Of a DNA stretch of 10,421 nt, positions 8,050 through 10,421 are shown piece by piece (the first letter of the stretch is position 1; every line of letters starts with the position of its first letter). This DNA comes from Euperipatoides rowelli. Its lineage: Eukaryota > Onychophora > Udeonychophora > Euonychophora > Peripatopsidae. A model generated the notes under the pieces. It was not told the origin of the DNA and ran no database searches. It was given only the letters and a program-made list of their open reading frames with translations. The stretch lies in NCBI GenBank assembly GCA_003024985.2, contig PXIH01S0049720.1; one strand, 5' to 3'. The position numbers and the translations under genes are program-made.

Positions 8050-8368
8050 GTCTGATAATTTATTATACACTGTGCAACAGGCATTATGAAGAAGCATTGT
8101 ATCCATTTTCGTTGTTCCAAAGCAACAAAATATCAAAACCATGACCCAGAAGGGGTTCCCAGAAATATATTTTATATTGTATAAAAAGGGGCTTAACACC
8201 AGGCAATCCATTACAAAGATAAACTAGGGGACAAGCACCAAATTTTTGTATAAAATTTAGCAACAAGGTTCCATGCACCGGTATCATGGTGGTTGGCACC
8301 TTTTTGTGTCAGACTAGTGGGTAACACAAAGGGGTCAAACACCACCTGCTAGTCACTTGGAACCTTAT
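8042..8368. repeat. 329-bp tandem duplication, copy 2
   Basis: This copy begins exactly where copy 1 ends and runs to ACCTTAT at 8368, after which sequence diverges (ATCACAAAATT). It carries one extra G in the GGGG run near 8190 compared with copy 1, plus scattered substitutions (for example GATACC in copy 1 is GGCACC here). Confidence 0.85.
8265..8366. repeat. Foldback in repeat copy 2
   Basis: AAGGTTCCA (8265-8273) and TGGAACCTT (8358-8366) enclose the same inner inverted repeat as in copy 1. The outer AAAATTTAGCAA extension has no partner on the right here, because the sequence diverges after 8368. Confidence 0.6.
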
Positions 8369-8369
8369 A

Positions 8370-8731
8370 TCACAAAATTAAAGGTATAGAATCACATTTC
8401 TAATTATTTTGATCTTAGAGCAAAAAGGGGAAAGTCCCATTATATACGTAAAAATATAAAAATGTCACTTTCATACTTTAGTATCAAGAAAGTAAAAAAA
8501 AATTAGTTTTTTTAGTCTCCTGAACAATCAGCATTTTGGCACTTGGTGCCTTTTTTGCTATGGAGAGGCATTTTGTATTTTAAAGTATTATTAATTTTAT
8601 TTACTATGTACATCGCTAGGTTTCAATTGTAAAATAAAAATTCCTTAACTATTCTTGTTTCTAAGATAGTTTTTAAAATAAGACAGGCCAATTTATTTGG
8701 CTTTGGCAAGTTTAGATGATACATCATATTC
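8370..8731. other. AT-rich spacer, no gene
   Basis: Nothing coding is visible. A small hairpin GGCAC-TTG-GTGCC lies at 8538-8550, followed by a T run; it does not match the histone 3' stem-loop. The last 20 bases (GATGATACATCATATTC) resemble the spacer part of the minisatellite that follows and may be a decayed unit. Confidence 0.5.
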
Positions 8732-9464
8732 AGCTAAAAGTCATGAGAACTGTTGTTAAAGATTCTTGCCATTTTAAATGGTACATCACTAGCTAAAAGT
8801 CATGAGAACTGGTGTTAATTCTTATTTTAAATGGTACAATCAGCATTAGCTAAAAGTCATGAGAACTGGTGTTAATTCTTATTTNAAAGTCATGAGAACT
8901 GGTGTTAATTCTTATTTTAAATGGTACAATCAGCATTAGCTAAAAGTCATGAGAACTGGTGTTAATTCTTATTTTAAATGATACAATCATCATCAGCTAA
9001 AAGTCATGAGGACTTGTGTTAAAAGATTCTTGCCATTTTCTGTAAATGGTACATCATCAGCTTAAAGTCATGAGAACTGGTGTTAATTCTTATCATTTTA
9101 AATGGTACAATCATCATTAGCTAAAAGTCATGAGAACTGGTGTTAAAAGATTCTTGCCATTTAAAATGGTACATCATCAGCTTAAAGTCATGAGAACAGA
9201 ACTGGTGTTAAATATTGTTGGCAGTTTAAAATAGTACATCATCAGCTAAAAGTCATGAGAACTTGTGTTAATGCTTATTTTAAATGGTACATCATCAGCT
9301 GAAAGTCATGAGGACTTGTGTTGAAGATTCTTGCCATTTAAAAAGTACATTTCAGCTAAAAGTCATGAGAGCTGGTGTTAAAGATTTTCATCAATTTAAA
9401 TTGTATATTCCCAGCTAAAAGGGATGAGAACTGTTAAAGATTCTTGCCATTATAAATGGTACAT
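8732..9464 (+). repeat. Minisatellite, about 13 units of about 59 bp
   Basis: The core AGCTAAAAGTCATGAGAACT followed by GGTGTTAA recurs. Units begin near 8732, 8791, 8848, 8938, 8995, 9059, 9119, 9179, 9244, 9297, 9354 and 9413, with a truncated one at 8886. Spacing is 53-65 bp. The variable part contains TTCTTGCC and the palindrome CCATTTTAAATGG (8769-8781) before GGTACATCATC. Two subtypes are visible: ...TTAATTCTTATTTTAAATGGTACAATC and ...TTAAAGATTCTTGCC. Units of the first subtype cluster at 8791-8995, which suggests local homogenisation. The array ends at GGTACAT (9458-9464), with a degenerate unit at 10191-10228. Confidence 0.9.
8885..8885. other. Ambiguous base (N) inside the minisatellite
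   Basis: The N falls after TTATTT and joins directly to AAAGTCATGAG, skipping the usual TTAAATGGTAC...AGCT part of a unit. This looks like an assembly join across a repeat, so the true number of units may be larger. Confidence 0.7.
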
Positions 9465-9589
9465 TGTAATGGGTTTTCGAGTGAATGAGTGGGGAGAACA
9501 CTTGGGAGCAATATTGCACTCGGGCTAGTAGGGGGCAGGGGCGGAGTGCATGGGCCAAATGATATAATTAGACAACATGAGAGTGGAGA

Positions 9590-9897
9590 CGTATAAAAAC
9601 AAGTATGTTTATTGTAAACATAAAAATGTAATGATAAAGGTGTAAATGTGTATGCAGGTGTGTAATGCCTATGCGGTATAATAGGATCAGTTCAAAAGTT
9701 ATTATATGCTAGCATAAACAGATCTAAACGAAAAGCTAACTTGCAGGTTGCGGACTTGGCAGTCTGGGACAGGCGTAGTTCCCGAAGGTGATTCCACTGT
9801 GCAAGATACTGGTCCAGGGTCGAGTTGGGGAGCTCTACAGTGCAGCGTTTATCCCTCTTAGTTCCTGGCTTGGCGATAAGGCTTCAGATATGCGTCT
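9590..9897 (-). CDS. Candidate minus-strand terminal exon
   Basis: Minus-strand TTTTTTCCTATCTTTACAG ends at 9898, an excellent acceptor. Spliced from 10074, the frame reads I-DAYLKPYRQARN and stops at TAA (9858-9860). The remainder would be 3' untranslated, with AATAAA at 9608-9613 on the minus strand and cleavage near 9590. A second reading is possible. An open run of 63 codons lies at 9692-9883 in another frame, including ELPNSTLDQYLAQWNHLREL, and would be reached with an acceptor AG at 9882-9883. The segment is distinctly GC-richer than its surroundings. Which frame is used, and whether this is host gene or mobile-element sequence, cannot be settled here. Confidence 0.35.
9608..9613 (-). 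terminator. Polyadenylation signal AATAAA (minus)
   Basis: A canonical hexamer lies about 245 bases after the proposed stop at 9858, followed by T-rich sequence on the minus strand. The hexamer also falls inside a palindrome with TATGTTTA arms (9604-9622). AATAAA is common in AT-rich DNA, so its support comes from position only. Confidence 0.35.
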
Positions 9898-10073
9898 CTG
9901 TAAAGATAGGAAAAAATAATTATTTAGAGAAGCAATGATTTTGCCGTCAGTAAAGCGACTCAGTACCTAAGATAAAACTGGGTCTTCTTCTCTTTGGTTT
10001 AGTATTATTGTATTTATTGAATAAATTCTTATATCTACACTACCAGTTTTGTTGAAAAATTTATGTTCATTAC

Positions 10074-10204
10074 ATTTTGAGTCTGTCTATAAGCCTAGCG
10101 TAGTAGGTGAATGTCTGTGTTTGCATCTCTTCATGGGACCTTTTTAAGTAGGGGCCCTCATTAACTAGGGCTCCTAGGATATGTCCCTGATGGTTCATCA
10201 TCAA
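10074..10204 (-). CDS. Candidate minus-strand coding segment
   Basis: On the minus strand this segment is open for 43 codons after an in-frame TAG at 10205-10207, reading L-M-M-N-H-Q-G-H-I-L-G... and containing NEGPYLKRSHEEMQ and TYYARLIDRLK. If unspliced it stops at TAA (10070-10072), and an AATAAA follows at 10013-10018. Alternatively GTAATG at 10073-10068 acts as donor, splicing to 9897 with compatible phase. TTTTAG|TTGATGATG gives an acceptor at its start, or the two ATGs at 10196-10201 could begin translation. The first bases overlap the degenerate minisatellite unit. The composition looks coding, but I do not recognise a family. Confidence 0.35.
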
Positions 10205-10228
10205 CTAAAACATGGTGTTGAAGATTCA
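10191..10228 (+). repeat. Degenerate outlying minisatellite unit
   Basis: TGGTTCATCATCAACTAAAA, CATG and GTGTTGAAGATTC appear in the same order as the array unit (TGGTACATCATCAGCTAAAAGTCATGAGAACTGGTGTTGAAGATTC pattern) with two short deletions. It lies 726 bp beyond the main array. Confidence 0.65.
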
Positions 10229-10381
10229 GACCAGACTTCTGCAGAATAGAAATTAGAAAGCTGTAAAGCTTTTAAAATTTCCTAAGTTCAGATACAAAGC
10301 ATTCAATTTAATTATTTTTAAAATTAAACTAATAAAATGGAAATAAATAGCATTTAGGCTTAATAATATGTACTAGGCCTC
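10229..10381. other. AT-rich flank, no certain gene
   Basis: On the minus strand CTATTCTGCAG ends at 10239, a plausible acceptor. However, the frame entered there reaches stops quickly or does not match the open segment at 10074-10204. Otherwise the stretch is AT-rich with no recognisable feature. Confidence 0.4.
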
Positions 10382-10421
10382 CAGTGTTGGTCGAAATTCG
10401 ACCAATAAGAAATTCCTTTGT
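10382..10421 (+). mobile_element. Possible left end of a hAT-type element (cut by window)
   Basis: CAGTGTTGG begins at 10382, a CAGTG-type start seen in many hAT terminal repeats. It leads into a perfect palindrome TTGGTCGAA-A-TTCGACCAA (10387-10405). If real, the 8-bp target copy would be TAGGCCTC (10374-10381). The other end is outside the window, so this remains a suggestion. Confidence 0.3.

Larger units (their letters stand above)
9465..10190. mobile_element. Possible insertion interrupting the minisatellite
   Basis: Array sequence stops after TGGTACAT (9457-9464) and resumes at TGGTTCAT (10191-10198), which continues CATCAACTAAAA like an array unit. The two 8-mers differ by one base and could be a target duplication, although adjacent array units would also supply similar words. 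The intervening 726 bp is richer in G and C, with a TATAAAA at 9592-9598. The ends (TGTAATGGG and GTCCCTGA) are not inverted repeats and no LTR pair is seen, so the class is unknown. It could alternatively be host sequence between two array blocks. Confidence 0.4.

Noticed and set aside
7703-8299. 84- and 71-codon reverse open frames
   Set aside because: They are the same frame in the two tandem copies, but a one-base indel changes the second half in one copy, which shows no protein constraint; they lie in a repeat.
8538-8550. Histone-type 3' stem-loop
   Set aside because: The stem is 5 bp with a 3-nt loop and does not match the conserved histone stem or loop.
9465-9950. LTR retrotransposon long terminal repeat
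   Set aside because: A TG start and TATAAAA are present, but there is no second copy, no convincing CA end and no tRNA-like primer site.

Overview
The window reads as AT-rich, non-coding-dominated nuclear DNA of an invertebrate animal. Long A/T runs, long introns, metazoan-type splice sites, several short non-autonomous DNA transposons and minisatellites support this, and there are no bacterial-style ORFs. The recurrent palindrome TAGGCCTA and its half-forms are a compositional signature I cannot tie to one lineage. An arthropod is a guess. Nothing looks bacterial, organellar or viral.

Left part (1-2200): positions 249-460 hold a dense cluster of E-boxes, forkhead-type sites, a POU/homeodomain-like palindrome, a TATA box and a strong donor-like GTGAGT, so this may be a promoter or enhancer. 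A complete hAT-type non-autonomous transposon follows (650-1496), with 10-bp terminal inverted repeats, an exact 8-bp target duplication and subterminal TTTCTCCA repeats. A visibly GC-richer segment with splice-like borders (2102-2190) is a candidate exon.

Middle (2200-7700): this is probably intron and intergenic DNA. Three long foldbacks lie within 700 bp: 3202-3283, 3345-3552 and 3668-3880. The last is a nearly perfect palindrome bounded by TTAA, as in piggyBac-type MITEs. A second candidate exon (6019-6084) is phase-compatible with 2102-2190. Together they leave 51 whole codons open, plus one codon split by the intron, ending in a Ser/Asp/Glu-rich stretch. I do not recognise the protein.

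Right part (7700-10421): a recent tandem duplication of a 329-bp unit, each copy with a foldback (7713-8368), is followed by a minisatellite of about 59-bp units (8732-9464) containing one N. A GC-richer segment of about 726 bp (9465-10190) then interrupts the array, and a decayed array unit resumes at 10191-10228. This segment and its right flank carry a possible minus-strand gene end: an open segment at 10074-10204, an acceptor at 9898-9899 and an AATAAA at 9608-9613. The last 40 bases may be the start of another hAT element.

No operon or multi-gene system is visible. The most notable content is the density of foldback elements inside a likely transcribed intron, the nested repeat structure on the right, and two unrecognised gene fragments.
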